From assembly GCA_031264895.1 (NCBI GenBank), contig JAISDI010000031.1, positions 1-13,456 on the forward strand: 13,456 nt of DNA. Reading direction: 5' to 3'. Positions 1-8,027 of the stretch are shown piece after piece. Under the pieces are notes generated by a model. It searched no databases. It worked only from the letters and a program-made list of their open reading frames with translations, and was not told where the DNA came from. Numbering within the stretch: position 1 is the first letter of the stretch; each line of letters begins with the position of its first letter. The DNA is from Endomicrobium sp. (GTDB lineage: Bacteria > Elusimicrobiota > Endomicrobiia > Endomicrobiales > Endomicrobiaceae). Made by a program: the position numbers and the translations under genes.

Positions 1-2555
1 TTGAAAGGATCGGGAAATCTGTAATCTTTATATTTTGAAAACCTAAATTCCGTCGGACTTACGGAATATTCCGCTTTAACCATTCTGTCCTGAGCCGGAG
101 TTCCGAAAAAATTGTTAAGCGTTATAACGGCTTTAAGGTTTTCCGGAAGCGTCCATCCCTGCCCCGAAGCGCCGGCGATTTTTGCGTTTATTTTTAAAGT
201 ATCCGTTCTGAATTCTTCTATTCTTATAGATTCACTGCCAAGCAAGAATTCCCTTCTGTTGTCTTGTAGAAGATAAGCGCTTACTGTGTAAGTTCCCGTG
301 GGAGAAACGTTTTGCGTTTTGATGCCGTCAACGGAAATAAAGCCGGAAGCGTTAAGCGTTACTGTTTTTTCGAAAACCGTTTTATTGTACGGGTCTTTCA
401 TTATTATCTTTACGGGAACGCCGAAAACGTCGCTCCAATCATAATTTTTGACTATCACTCCTATATTTATATCGTCGCCGGGCCTGTAAATTCCCCTGTC
501 CGAAAATATAAAAGCTTTCATTCCTCTTTCTCTGTTTGAAGAATATTCGCCGCTTATATTGAACTTTGAATAGTCCACGTTTCTGTCATACCTTTCAAAA
601 GGCATAAAAGATACGTCGCTGCCGTTTGTCGCCACATAAGCAACCGGCCTTTGTTCGTTTTGATACCCTTCTATTTTATTGAATACGGCGCATCCCTGAT
701 CATTTGTGTATTGCGTGAGTACCGCCACTCCGTTTTTTCCCAGAATTTCAACTTTTACGCTAGGTATGGGTCTTCCGTTTTTTATGGACATCACAAAAAC
801 ATTATGTTTATTGCTTCTGTCTTTCTTTACGAGAATTCCCATATCCGTCGCTAGTATAAATCTTTTATCCAAAGGGCCGTCGGGCGACTTTGTCGACGGC
901 TCGTATCCTTGAACTTTTACAAAAAATAAACCGGACGAATTATTGCTTTTGAGAAATTCGCTCATATCGACGCTTGAATAATTTGCTTTGCTTACCGAAA
1001 TCTGTAAAGGTATCACTTTTGAAAACATCTGCGCAATATTGCTTTCGTTAAAATCGTATCTGTTCATAAAGTCCGGTTTTGCAAAAGAGCCGTAAGTCTG
1101 CGATATCAGATGATTTATCTGCGACGGTAAAACTCTTGATATGTCGACTTTGACTCCGTTTACTCCGCGCGTTACGAACGTAAGCCTTTTAGAGCCTTCA
1201 AGAGGAAGCACCGCTCCGTTTTGAAGCAGTTTAACTTCTTTCGGGAAAGCCGCCGACGTCATTATGTGCGCATAAGGTTTTTTTATCGTAAAATCTATTT
1301 CTGATTTTATGCCTTCTTTTACTTTAACATAGACGTGTCTTCTCGCCAAATCCGGAGCAAAATATTTGTACAGATAAACGGCGCTGACTCTTTCGGGGTT
1401 TTCCATAAGCTGCAAATCGAGTTTTTCAGATCTTTCAAGTATTTCGGGAGTTACTTCGGAGAATTTCCAGTTATAACTTGGAGGCCGCCTTGATTCTATA
1501 TAATTTCCGTCTTCGTCATAATATGAATCGTCGTCGCGTCCATACCCGGACGAGCTTTTATTGGCGTCCGGATGGCGCAGGGGAAGAAGATACAGCTCCA
1601 CCTTGCCTTCCATTTCCGAAAAGTCCACGCCCGTAGTAAAATCTATTTCAAGAAACTGTTCGGGTTCTTCTTTGTCGTTTCTCATAATTATAGTTTTGGC
1701 GTCCGTTATTCTGAAAAATTTTTCTTCGGAGGGAATGTTAATGACGTCTTTAATTTTTGTTTCCGCAGGCTGTCCGCCGTTTGCGGATTTTATCCGCCCC
1801 AATTCTATAGCCGCAGTCTGATCTTTTGCAATAATTTCTATAGGGTCGCTTACGACATAAGCCGTTCTTTTTATGGCGTCATAAGTTATGGCAGTAGAAA
1901 TTCTTTTTTTATCTATCGTTAAATTGACGTCCTTTTCAAAAAGTTCCGCGTCTACGGCGTGAGAAAATTCAAAAACGGCTTGTATTTGATGTATGCGCGG
2001 TTTTTGCGGATCCTGATAAATCTTGAAACTTTTTAAACGCGCGGTAAACCGAGGAGTTTTTACTTCATACGAGTAACTATCCAAAGCCAGCTCATTGTTA
2101 AAAATTTCTTTCGGAAAATTGATTTTATACGTTTCGTTTGCAGGCCAGTCATTTGCGGGCGTAAATACAATTGTGTTTTCGTCTCTCCATTCCCATGTTC
2201 CTTCGCATTTGGGAGACATTGATACGCCGGTAAACTCTTTGCCGACAAGCTCTATATTTGCCGCAGAAGAATTGAAGAAAAAAGTTATCTTATCCGGTTT
2301 TGAAAGAACGGTTTCACCGTTTGCATTCTCGTAAGTTCTTGTAATATTAGGCGAATAAATGCGCACACTCGCGTCTCTATATACGCTTTGCCTTTCCTTT
2401 TTGCCGATCCCTATATATCTGAGCAGCTTTACGGGTTCTTTTGTAATTTCATGCAAGGTAGGCATGTAAACATAACCTTTTTTCACAAGAAAATTTCCAA
2501 TAACGAATAAAAGCAATAATGCGATCAATGCAGCTTTCCAAAAATTTTTCTTCAT
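1..2555 (-). CDS. Alpha-2-macroglobulin family protein, membrane-anchored, partial (C-terminus outside window)
   Basis: The minus-strand frame is open from the ATG at 2555 to the window edge, about 851 codons, so the C-terminal part is missing. Residues 1-30 have a charged start (MKKNFWK) and a hydrophobic stretch (about 8-23) with no lipobox cysteine, which suggests an inner-membrane signal anchor rather than a lipoprotein. The body reads as successive beta-rich macroglobulin domains. Around residue 690 is the family signature FSDRGIYRPGD, and near the edge the stretch NNFFGTPAQDRMV resembles the segment ahead of the thioester domain in bacterial members (YfhM type). An Asp/Tyr-rich, probably flexible linker lies around residues 337-352. 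Bacterial A2Ms are thought to trap attacking proteases in the periplasm. The thioester CxEQ motif, if present, would lie outside the window, so trapping chemistry cannot be judged. The start is supported by AAAGGGG a few bases upstream. It is divergent from the HIT gene. Confidence 0.9.
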   Translation of the reverse strand, partial: MKKNFWKAALIALLLLFVIGNFLVKKGYVYMPTLHEITKEPVKLLRYIGIGKKERQSVYRDASVRIYSPNITRTYENANGETVLSKPDKITFFFNSSAANIELVGKEFTGVSMSPKCEGTWEWRDENTIVFTPANDWPANETYKINFPKEIFNNELALDSYSYEVKTPRFTARLKSFKIYQDPQKPRIHQIQAVFEFSHAVDAELFEKDVNLTIDKKRISTAITYDAIKRTAYVVSDPIEIIAKDQTAAIELGRIKSANGGQPAETKIKDVINIPSEEKFFRITDAKTIIMRNDKEEPEQFLEIDFTTGVDFSEMEGKVELYLLPLRHPDANKSSSGYGRDDDSYYDEDGNYIESRRPPSYNWKFSEVTPEILERSEKLDLQLMENPERVSAVYLYKYFAPDLARRHVYVKVKEGIKSEIDFTIKKPYAHIMTSAAFPKEVKLLQNGAVLPLEGSKRLTFVTRGVNGVKVDISRVLPSQINHLISQTYGSFAKPDFMNRYDFNESNIAQMFSKVIPLQISVSKANYSSVDMSEFLKSNNSSGLFFVKVQGYEPSTKSPDGPLDKRFILATDMGILVKKDRSNKHNVFVMSIKNGRPIPSVKVEILGKNGVAVLTQYTNDQGCAVFNKIEGYQNEQRPVAYVATNGSDVSFMPFERYDRNVDYSKFNISGEYSSNRERGMKAFIFSDRGIYRPGDDINIGVIVKNYDWSDVFGVPVKIIMKDPYNKTVFEKTVTLNASGFISVDGIKTQNVSPTGTYTVSAYLLQDNRREFLLGSESIRIEEFRTDTLKINAKIAGASGQGWTLPENLKAVITLNNFFGTPAQDRMVKAEYSVSPTEFRFSKYKDYRFPDPF

Positions 2556-2602
2556 AAAACCCCTTTTTGTTAAAATGATATTTTGATTAAAATAAGAGAA
2601 AT

Positions 2603-2608
2603 ATTATA
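2603..2608 (-). promoter_or_regulatory. Possible -10 element for the alpha-2-macroglobulin gene
   Basis: On the minus strand this reads TATAAT, about 48 bases upstream of the ATG at 2555, leaving a leader of roughly 40 nt that contains the AAAGGGG ribosome binding site. No good -35 is seen at 16-18 nt; the best candidate, TTGAGA, has a 20-nt spacer. In such AT-rich DNA a lone -10 match is weak evidence. Confidence 0.35.
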
Positions 2609-2773
2609 CTATAAAAATATACAAAAAATCTCAATCCGCCGACAAACAAAACATAGTCAATGCAAAATTAAAATCGAACGATCCCATAATAGGTTAGTTA
2701 GATGACTACTTACGCAGTGCAAGTTAGAAAGACACGACAAAGACAAAGACTAAAGGAAACGGGGCTGTTCTAG

Positions 2774-2811
2774 TTTGCCGCCTGCAAAAGCCGCCTGCAA
2801 AGGCCTTGTAA
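2774..2811 (+). repeat. Short dispersed repeat, copy A (GCCGCCTGCAAA unit in tandem)
   Basis: The unit GCCGCCTGCAAA occurs twice in tandem here. The same two blocks, TTTGCCGCCTGCAAAAG (17 bp identical) and a 20-bp block ending GGCCTTGTAA, recur inverted at 13088-13136, separated there by a few more bases. The block is GC-rich within an AT-rich spacer. Its last six bases form the -35 of the following promoter. The rest of the 2556-2865 spacer holds only AT-rich DNA and a small GACAAAGAC-type motif (2734-2757) that shares 14 bp, inverted, with 8089-8102. Confidence 0.7.
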
Positions 2812-2834
2812 TTTTTTTAATAATCTTGTACAAT
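2806..2834 (+). promoter_or_regulatory. Sigma70-type promoter for the HIT gene/rpsU cluster
   Basis: TTGTAA (2806-2811), a 17-nt spacer and TACAAT (2829-2834) match a housekeeping promoter, predicting a start near 2841 and a 25-nt leader before the ATG at 2866. The -35 is the tail of repeat copy A. It is the only strong promoter seen ahead of the plus-strand gene cluster, so it may drive HIT and rpsU, and possibly further genes if the hairpin after rpsU is leaky. Confidence 0.6.
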
Positions 2835-2865
2835 TTTCAATACAATTTATTAAAAAGGTCACTCA

Positions 2866-3213
2866 ATGACTGATGATTGTCTTTTTTGTAAAATAGCTAA
2901 AGGTGAAATTCCCTCTAAGAAAGTCTATGAAGACGAGAGGGTTTTTGCTTTTGAAGATATAAATCCGCAGGCGCCGGTGCATATAATTATAATACCAAAA
3001 CGGCATATCGGCGGTTTGAATTCTCTATCGGAAGGCGATGAAGCGGTTTTGGGTTATATTCAGGCTGCTGCCGCTAAAATAGCTTCTCAGTTTCAAGAAT
3101 TGAAAAACGGGTACAGACTCGTCAACAACTGCGGGGCAGACGCGGGGCAGACCGTATTTCATATTCATTATCATTTACTCGGCGGGAGAACGTTCGGTTG
3201 GCCTCCGGGATAG
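2866..3213 (+). CDS. HIT family protein (HinT/PKCI-like purine nucleoside phosphoramidase)
   Basis: A 115-residue protein of normal HinT length. The histidine triad is H99-I-H101-Y-H103-L-L, in the context QTVFHIHYHLLGG. C5 and C8 (CLFC) match the zinc-binding pair seen in many members, and the C-terminus WPPG is typical. Family members bind purine nucleotides and hydrolyse nucleoside phosphoramidates such as AMP-lysine or AMP-NH2, with H101 expected to be the nucleophile. It acts in the cytosol; the physiological substrate in bacteria is unsettled. The start is preceded by AAAGGT. It lies 46 bp upstream of rpsU with no terminator between, so the two are probably co-transcribed. Confidence 0.95.
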   Translation: MTDDCLFCKIAKGEIPSKKVYEDERVFAFEDINPQAPVHIIIIPKRHIGGLNSLSEGDEAVLGYIQAAAAKIASQFQELKNGYRLVNNCGADAGQTVFHIHYHLLGGRTFGWPPG

Positions 3214-3259
3214 ATATGTATAAAATTTATCTTTTATAAGAAAGGTGGTGTTTGTCAGC

Positions 3260-3466
3260 ATGGTCAATGTCAAAGTCCGCGAAGGAGAATCTATCGAAGA
3301 AGCGATAAGACGCTTCAAAAGAGAATGTGAAAGAAACGGCATTATGCAGGAGATCAAAAAAAGAGAGTTCTATAAAGCTCCCAGCGTAGTAAGAAAAGAA
3401 AAGCTTGCAGAAGCCAAAAGAAAAATCCGTCGTAAAATGCTTAAAGACAGCAGATGGTCGCGATAA
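3260..3466 (+). CDS. rpsU: 30S ribosomal protein bS21
   Basis: A 68-residue, strongly basic protein starting MVNVKVREGESIEEAIRRF, the canonical bS21 start, with conserved KREC and a Lys/Arg-rich tail. It sits on the 30S platform near the 3' end of 16S rRNA and helps mRNA engagement during initiation. I chose the ATG at 3260 over an in-frame GTG at 3245 because family members begin MVNVKV and because AAGGTGG (3242-3248) then serves as the Shine-Dalgarno. It heads the rpsU-dnaG-rpoD gene order, here interrupted by a NIF3-like gene. Confidence 0.95.
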   Translation: MVNVKVREGESIEEAIRRFKRECERNGIMQEIKKREFYKAPSVVRKEKLAEAKRKIRRKMLKDSRWSR

Positions 3467-3494
3467 TAAAAATCAGCGCGCAAGATTGAAAATA

Positions 3495-3551
3495 AAAAGA
3501 GAGCTGTGTTTGGGTGGCAGATTTATCTACTTTTAAATGCGGCTCTCTTTT
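3495..3551 (+). terminator. Hairpin after rpsU, possible attenuator/terminator with a long loop
   Basis: AAAAGAGAGC (3495-3504) pairs perfectly with GCTCTCTTTT (3542-3551). The 3' arm ends in TTTT, as in an intrinsic terminator, but the loop is 37 nt, which is long. Placed between rpsU and the NIF3-dnaG-rpoD genes, it could lower downstream transcription relative to rpsU, as is known for the E. coli operon. Strength cannot be judged from sequence alone. Confidence 0.45.
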
Positions 3552-3575
3552 GCATTTGAGTATATTTGAGGCATT

Positions 3576-4532
3576 ATGAAATTAAAACAAATTCAAGAAC
3601 TGTTCGTAAGAGAAGGAATTGAAACCGACCCCAGAGGCGTGGGCGCAGTCGAGCTTGACCTCTTGAAACGCAAAGAAGAATACGACGCTCTTTCAAAAGA
3701 AAAAAAAGAGTTTTTTGATATTGAAAGTCTTACGAATCCTTATTACGATTCCCGGATACTTTACGGGGACGAAGACGCTGAAATAAAAACGGCGATGGTC
3801 GGGATAGACATCGAATCGCCGGAACTTTTGCTTGCGGACAGGCTTATCAATTCCGGCAAAAAAATAGATTTGGTTATTGCTCATCATCCCGAAGGATATG
3901 CTTATTCGACTTTTCATAATGTGGTAGGAATGCAGACCGACATACTTCACAAACAGGGAATCCCTGTGAACATAACCGAAAAACTTATTTCTGCCCGTAT
4001 AAGAGAAGTCAAAAGAAGCGTGATGCCTCAAAATAACGAAAGAGTTTCCGACGCGGCAAAACTTCTCGACATTCCTTTTATGACGGCGCACAGCGTTGCG
4101 GACAATCACGTAGCGTCATTTTTGCAAAAAGAGATAGACGCATTGTCTCCGCGGTTTCTTAAAGAAATAACGGCTTTTCTCAATAAACAGCCCGAATATC
4201 TGCATTCGTCCAAAATGGGAATGTGTCCGACGGTTTTGGCAGGCAATGACGATTCGCGCTGCGGAAAAGTTTTTGTGGACATGACCGGCGGAACGGAAGG
4301 CCCCGTAGAATCTTTGGAAAAACTTGCAAATGCCGGCGTAGGAACGATCGTATGTATGCATTTAAGCCCTAAAGCCGTAAAAGAAGCGGAAAAACAAAAT
4401 TTGAATATCATTTTAGCCGGACATATTTCTTCCGACAATCTCGGATTAAATCTTCTTTTTGATAAACTTGAAAATAAATTCGGGAATATTGAATTTGTAG
4501 AGGCTTCGGGATTTAGAAGATTCAGAAGATAA
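3576..4532 (+). CDS. NIF3-like dinuclear metal-centre protein (GTP cyclohydrolase I type 2 / YbgI family)
   Basis: A 318-residue protein with the NIF3 metal-site pattern: H103-H104-P (VIAHHPEG), H172-S-V-A-D176 (corresponding to the family HTxxD) and H283-I-S-S-D287 near the C-terminus, where Asp replaces the more usual Glu. The first ~70 residues form a charged helical extension before the core. Family members form hexameric toroids with two metals per subunit; the reaction is not firmly established, and the 'GTP cyclohydrolase I type 2' label comes from one member. The gene has GAGG five bases before its ATG. Its stop is 2 nt from dnaG's start, so the two are almost certainly translationally coupled. 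NIF3 is not part of the classical rpsU-dnaG-rpoD operon. Confidence 0.85.
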   Translation: MKLKQIQELFVREGIETDPRGVGAVELDLLKRKEEYDALSKEKKEFFDIESLTNPYYDSRILYGDEDAEIKTAMVGIDIESPELLLADRLINSGKKIDLVIAHHPEGYAYSTFHNVVGMQTDILHKQGIPVNITEKLISARIREVKRSVMPQNNERVSDAAKLLDIPFMTAHSVADNHVASFLQKEIDALSPRFLKEITAFLNKQPEYLHSSKMGMCPTVLAGNDDSRCGKVFVDMTGGTEGPVESLEKLANAGVGTIVCMHLSPKAVKEAEKQNLNIILAGHISSDNLGLNLLFDKLENKFGNIEFVEASGFRRFRR

Positions 4533-4534
4533 AA

Positions 4535-6283
4535 ATGGCAATACCTGACGATATAATTGAAAGGGTTAGGCTTTCCAGCGATATAATTTCCGTAATAAGA
4601 GAATACTTGCCTGATTTGAAAAGAGCGGGCAGAAACTGGAAGGCCTGTTGTCCTTTTCACAATGAGAAGACTCCTTCCTTTGTAGTAAGCCCGGAAAAAG
4701 GTATTTTTAGATGTTTCGGGTGCAATGCGGCGGGAGACGTTTTTAAATTTGTTATGCTTATGGACAATATATCGTGGATCGAGTCCGTAAGAAAGCTTGC
4801 AAAAAAAGCCGGAATAGAAATAAAAGAGACGCAGGCGGATATTGTAAAAGTATCCGAAAAAGCAAAGTTATTTGAAATCCTTGAAAGCTCGGCTGCTTTT
4901 TACCACAGGTGTTTTCTTGAAAGCGCAAGCGCCGCAAAAGCAAGACAATATCTTGAAAAGCGCGGCATAAATGCCGATACCGTTAAAAAGTTTATGATAG
5001 GATATGCGCCTAAAGGGCAGATCATACAGCAGGCGGCAAAAAAAGGTTATGGCGCCGACGTTCTTTCAAAAGCAGGAATAGTAACTAAAACGGAAAGAGG
5101 AAATTTTTTTGAATATATGTCGGAAAGAGTGATTTTTCCGATTTTTGACGTTCAGGGCAGGGTTGTAGCTTTTGGCGGAAGAACTTTAACAGACCAGCAG
5201 CCAAAATATTTGAACACTCCGGAAACGGCAGTATATTCGAAATCTTCAAATCTTTACGGATTGTTCCAAACGCTGCCTGAACTTAGAAAAGAGAGAAAAA
5301 TTATAGTTCTTGAAGGTTATATGGACGTTGTTATTCCTCGTCAGTTCGGCATTTCAGGAGCCGTTGCGTCTTTAGGAACGGCTTTTACGCAAAATCACGC
5401 AAAGCTTATTTCAAGGTATGCCGACAGCGTAACTTTGCTTTTTGACGCTGATGACGCCGGAAGAACAGCCGCGCAGAGAGCTTTAGAGATTTTGGTTGAA
5501 AACGCTATGCAATGTTCGGTTTCGTCTCTCCCCGAAGGAGTTGACGCGGACGAATATTTAAATGAGTACGGAAAAGATAAATTTCTTGAACTCATTGAAA
5601 AAAGCGCTAAAACGGCCATAGAGTTTATGATAGACAGAGCTTGCGCAGGCATAAATAAAAACGTTCCTGAAACTAAGGCGAAAGCGGTTTCGGTTCTTTT
5701 GGATTTTGTTTTAAAAAGCGGAAACTCCGTCGTGCAGAGAGAGTGGGTAAAAACGCTTTCGCAGCGTATAAATGTCGACGAAGAATCAGTTTGGCGCGAA
5801 TTTAAAAAAAAGCAGCGCGCAAAACTTACGAAATATGCCAGAGACGACGGCTCGTCAAGTTCCGTCGGAACAATTGAAAAGAAAAAAATTGATCTATCTC
5901 TTGAAGAGAACTTGATTTATATTGTTTTAAGCGACAATAGTTTTATCGAAAGCGTTCCGGAAGGCAGTTTTGCAGACGCAAAATGCGCTAAAGTGTTTAA
6001 CATGATTTCTTCAAAGCTCAGCGAAGCGGAGATTTTAAATTCATTGACGGAAAGCGAAGCAAAATGGTTTACCGGACTTACTTTGTCCGCTATTGAATAT
6101 AACAATATCGGCGAAGCTTTCAGAACGATTTTGAAAGATATAGACGCCGGTAAACTTAAAAGAAAACGCAGCGAACTCGGCAAAGAGATTGCTTTGATGA
6201 GCGAAGGAAAAATAGAGAAGAATCAGACAATGATAGAAGAGTATAAAAAACTAACTGCCCTTTTAAAGGGTTCGGGGAAATGA
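4535..6283 (+). CDS. dnaG: DNA primase
   Basis: A 582-residue protein, full length for DnaG. The N-terminal CHC2 zinc-binding domain has C39, H42, C60 and C63 (CPFHNEKTPSF ... RCFGC). The catalytic core has the basic segment KYLNTPETAVYSK (about 224-236) and the TOPRIM residues E260 (LEGYMDV) and D304/D306 (LLFDADDAGR), followed by PEGVDADEYL. The C-terminal ~150 residues are helical and fit the DnaB-interacting region. It makes RNA primers for lagging-strand synthesis at the fork. It starts 2 nt after the NIF3 stop, with only a weak AGAAGA ahead, and its TGA overlaps the rpoD ATG (ATGA). Confidence 0.97.
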   Translation: MAIPDDIIERVRLSSDIISVIREYLPDLKRAGRNWKACCPFHNEKTPSFVVSPEKGIFRCFGCNAAGDVFKFVMLMDNISWIESVRKLAKKAGIEIKETQADIVKVSEKAKLFEILESSAAFYHRCFLESASAAKARQYLEKRGINADTVKKFMIGYAPKGQIIQQAAKKGYGADVLSKAGIVTKTERGNFFEYMSERVIFPIFDVQGRVVAFGGRTLTDQQPKYLNTPETAVYSKSSNLYGLFQTLPELRKERKIIVLEGYMDVVIPRQFGISGAVASLGTAFTQNHAKLISRYADSVTLLFDADDAGRTAAQRALEILVENAMQCSVSSLPEGVDADEYLNEYGKDKFLELIEKSAKTAIEFMIDRACAGINKNVPETKAKAVSVLLDFVLKSGNSVVQREWVKTLSQRINVDEESVWREFKKKQRAKLTKYARDDGSSSSVGTIEKKKIDLSLEENLIYIVLSDNSFIESVPEGSFADAKCAKVFNMISSKLSEAEILNSLTESEAKWFTGLTLSAIEYNNIGEAFRTILKDIDAGKLKRKRSELGKEIALMSEGKIEKNQTMIEEYKKLTALLKGSGK

Positions 6284-8010
6284 AAATGGCAAAAAAAGAT
6301 TTATTTCAGGGGTTAATTGACATCGGCAAAGAGCATGGATACCTTACTTACGAAGAGATAAATAAAAGCATTCCGCAAAAGTCTATGGTTGCGGAAAAAA
6401 TCGACAGCTTTTTTGTTACGCTGGACGATCTGGGCATTAAAGTTATAGATAATAAAGAATATTTATCGGATAAAGCCCAAAAAAATCAAGGCGAAGCCGT
6501 CGAGCAGACAGTAAAGGCGGCAAGCGACGACGAAGATATAAATCCCGTAAGAATGTATTTAAGCGAAATGGCAAAAGTTCCTCTTCTTGAGAGAGCCGTT
6601 GAGGTCGAACTTGCAAAAAATATAAGAGAAAACGAAAAGAAACTTAAATTCATAGTTCTTGAATCTCCTCTTATCATAAAAGAAATACGCAACTGGGAAA
6701 CGCTGATAAGCCAGCAGGAAATGACGCCGAAAGAACTCATGCCGAGAGGAAGAAAGTCTCAAGCACAGTTAAGAGGCATGGGAGTAAAAATAAAAAAAGC
6801 CGTACAAAATATCAATAAGATTGAAAAAAACATACAGTCTTATGAAGTAAAACTTAAATCAAAATCTTTGCCGCAGAAAGAAAAAGATAAAATAGAAATA
6901 AAAATTAAACAGCTTCGCACGGAAGTGATCAACCTTATAATCGGGCTTAATCTCAATCAGGACAAAATCAAGAGGCTTATTAATAAAATAAAAACCACGG
7001 CGCAGAAACTCAATGAGATTAAAGACGAACTGAGAAGGTTTGAAAGAAAATATAAAAATTCTCCGTCAAAAGTACAAAATTTATTTAAACAGTACAAAGC
7101 CGGCAAAATTAACGCTTCAGAATTTAAAAAGCAGACCGGCTCGCCGGTTTCAGCTATGGAAGAAGCGATGGAAAGCATACAAGGCGCTCTTGCAAAACAG
7201 GCAAATCTTAAAGAAGGTTTTGTGATTTCTCCAGAAGCCATGATAGAGACCGACAAAAAAATAAGAGATTTGGAAGAAATCATACACAGAGATAAAATGA
7301 AACTTATAGAAGCAAATTTCAGGCTTGTCGTTTCCATTGCAAAAAAGCACGTGGGCATAAGCAATCTGGAACTGTCGGATTTGATTCAGGAAGGTAATCT
7401 TGGGCTTTCAAAGGCCGTTGAAAAGTTCGAATGGAAACGCGGTTTTAAATTTTCGACTTATGCAACTTGGTGGATAAGACAGTCCATCAACCGCGCCATT
7501 GCCGATCAGGCAAGAACCATAAGAATTCCGGTTCATATGAAAGAGCTGATTTCAAAGCTTACAAAAGTAAAAAAGAAATACCAGCAGGACATAGGCAGAG
7601 AGCCGACCATTGAAGAATATTCAAAAGCTTTAAGACTTTCTACGGACAGAATAAGAAGAATCCTGAAAATGATGCAGGAACCCGTTTCACTTGCAACGCC
7701 GGTAGGCGAAGAAGAAGACTCGAGGCTTGAGGATTTTATAGAAGACCAGCACAGTCCCAGCCCTGTAGCCAAAACGCAGCAATACAGATTACAGCTTGAA
7801 CTCCAAAAAGTGCTAAACTCCCTAACGCCAAGAGAAGCTGAAATTATAAGTTTAAGATACGGCATAGGCGTAGGATACCCCAGCACGCTTGAAGAGGTAG
7901 GCAAAAAGTTCGGCGTAACAAGAGAAAGAGTCAGACAAATAGAAGCCAAAGCCATCAGAAAGCTAAGACACCCCACCAGAAGCAAAACATTACGAGAATA
8001 TCTTGATTAA
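6280..8010 (+). CDS. rpoD: RNA polymerase primary sigma factor RpoD (sigma70/SigA)
   Basis: A 576-residue group 1 sigma factor. Region 1.1 spans about 1-65 and region 1.2 about 86-117 (NPVRMYLSEMAKVPLL). A long Lys/Glu-rich non-conserved region spans about 118-320. Regions 2.1-2.4 are at about 336-410 (DLIQEGNLGL, FSTYATWWIRQ), region 3 at about 412-495, and region 4.2, the -35-reading helix-turn-helix, at about 535-562 (STLEEVGKKFGVTRERVRQ). It directs RNA polymerase to housekeeping promoters. The start overlaps dnaG by 4 nt; a second ATG at 6286 (MAKKD) is possible. Two oddities in region 2: the 2.1/2.2 loop HVGISNLELS lacks the usual RG and seems one residue longer than in E. coli, and N404 stands where E. 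coli has T440, a -12 contact. Confidence 0.97.
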   Translation: MKMAKKDLFQGLIDIGKEHGYLTYEEINKSIPQKSMVAEKIDSFFVTLDDLGIKVIDNKEYLSDKAQKNQGEAVEQTVKAASDDEDINPVRMYLSEMAKVPLLERAVEVELAKNIRENEKKLKFIVLESPLIIKEIRNWETLISQQEMTPKELMPRGRKSQAQLRGMGVKIKKAVQNINKIEKNIQSYEVKLKSKSLPQKEKDKIEIKIKQLRTEVINLIIGLNLNQDKIKRLINKIKTTAQKLNEIKDELRRFERKYKNSPSKVQNLFKQYKAGKINASEFKKQTGSPVSAMEEAMESIQGALAKQANLKEGFVISPEAMIETDKKIRDLEEIIHRDKMKLIEANFRLVVSIAKKHVGISNLELSDLIQEGNLGLSKAVEKFEWKRGFKFSTYATWWIRQSINRAIADQARTIRIPVHMKELISKLTKVKKKYQQDIGREPTIEEYSKALRLSTDRIRRILKMMQEPVSLATPVGEEEDSRLEDFIEDQHSPSPVAKTQQYRLQLELQKVLNSLTPREAEIISLRYGIGVGYPSTLEEVGKKFGVTRERVRQIEAKAIRKLRHPTRSKTLREYLD

Positions 8011-8027
8011 TTAACCTGACAAATATT

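Noticed and set aside
1572..1922. 116-codon plus-strand open frame
   Set aside because: It lies opposite the alpha-2-macroglobulin frame, which stays open throughout; there is no ribosome binding site and no recognisable product.
3245..3259. Upstream in-frame GTG start for rpsU (five extra residues)
   Set aside because: bS21 proteins begin MVNVKV, and the GTG would overlap the AAGGTGG Shine-Dalgarno that serves the ATG at 3260.
4106..4660. 184-codon minus-strand open frame
   Set aside because: It lies across the 3' end of the NIF3 gene and the 5' end of dnaG, both strongly supported, and its translation shows no family features.
6957..7364. 135-codon minus-strand open frame opposite rpoD
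   Set aside because: It is antisense to the Lys/Glu-rich non-conserved region of RpoD, with no independent start signals.
7533..7985. 150-codon minus-strand open frame opposite rpoD
   Set aside because: It is antisense to conserved sigma regions 3-4; its Ser/Leu-rich translation is the usual mirror of Lys/Glu-rich coding DNA.
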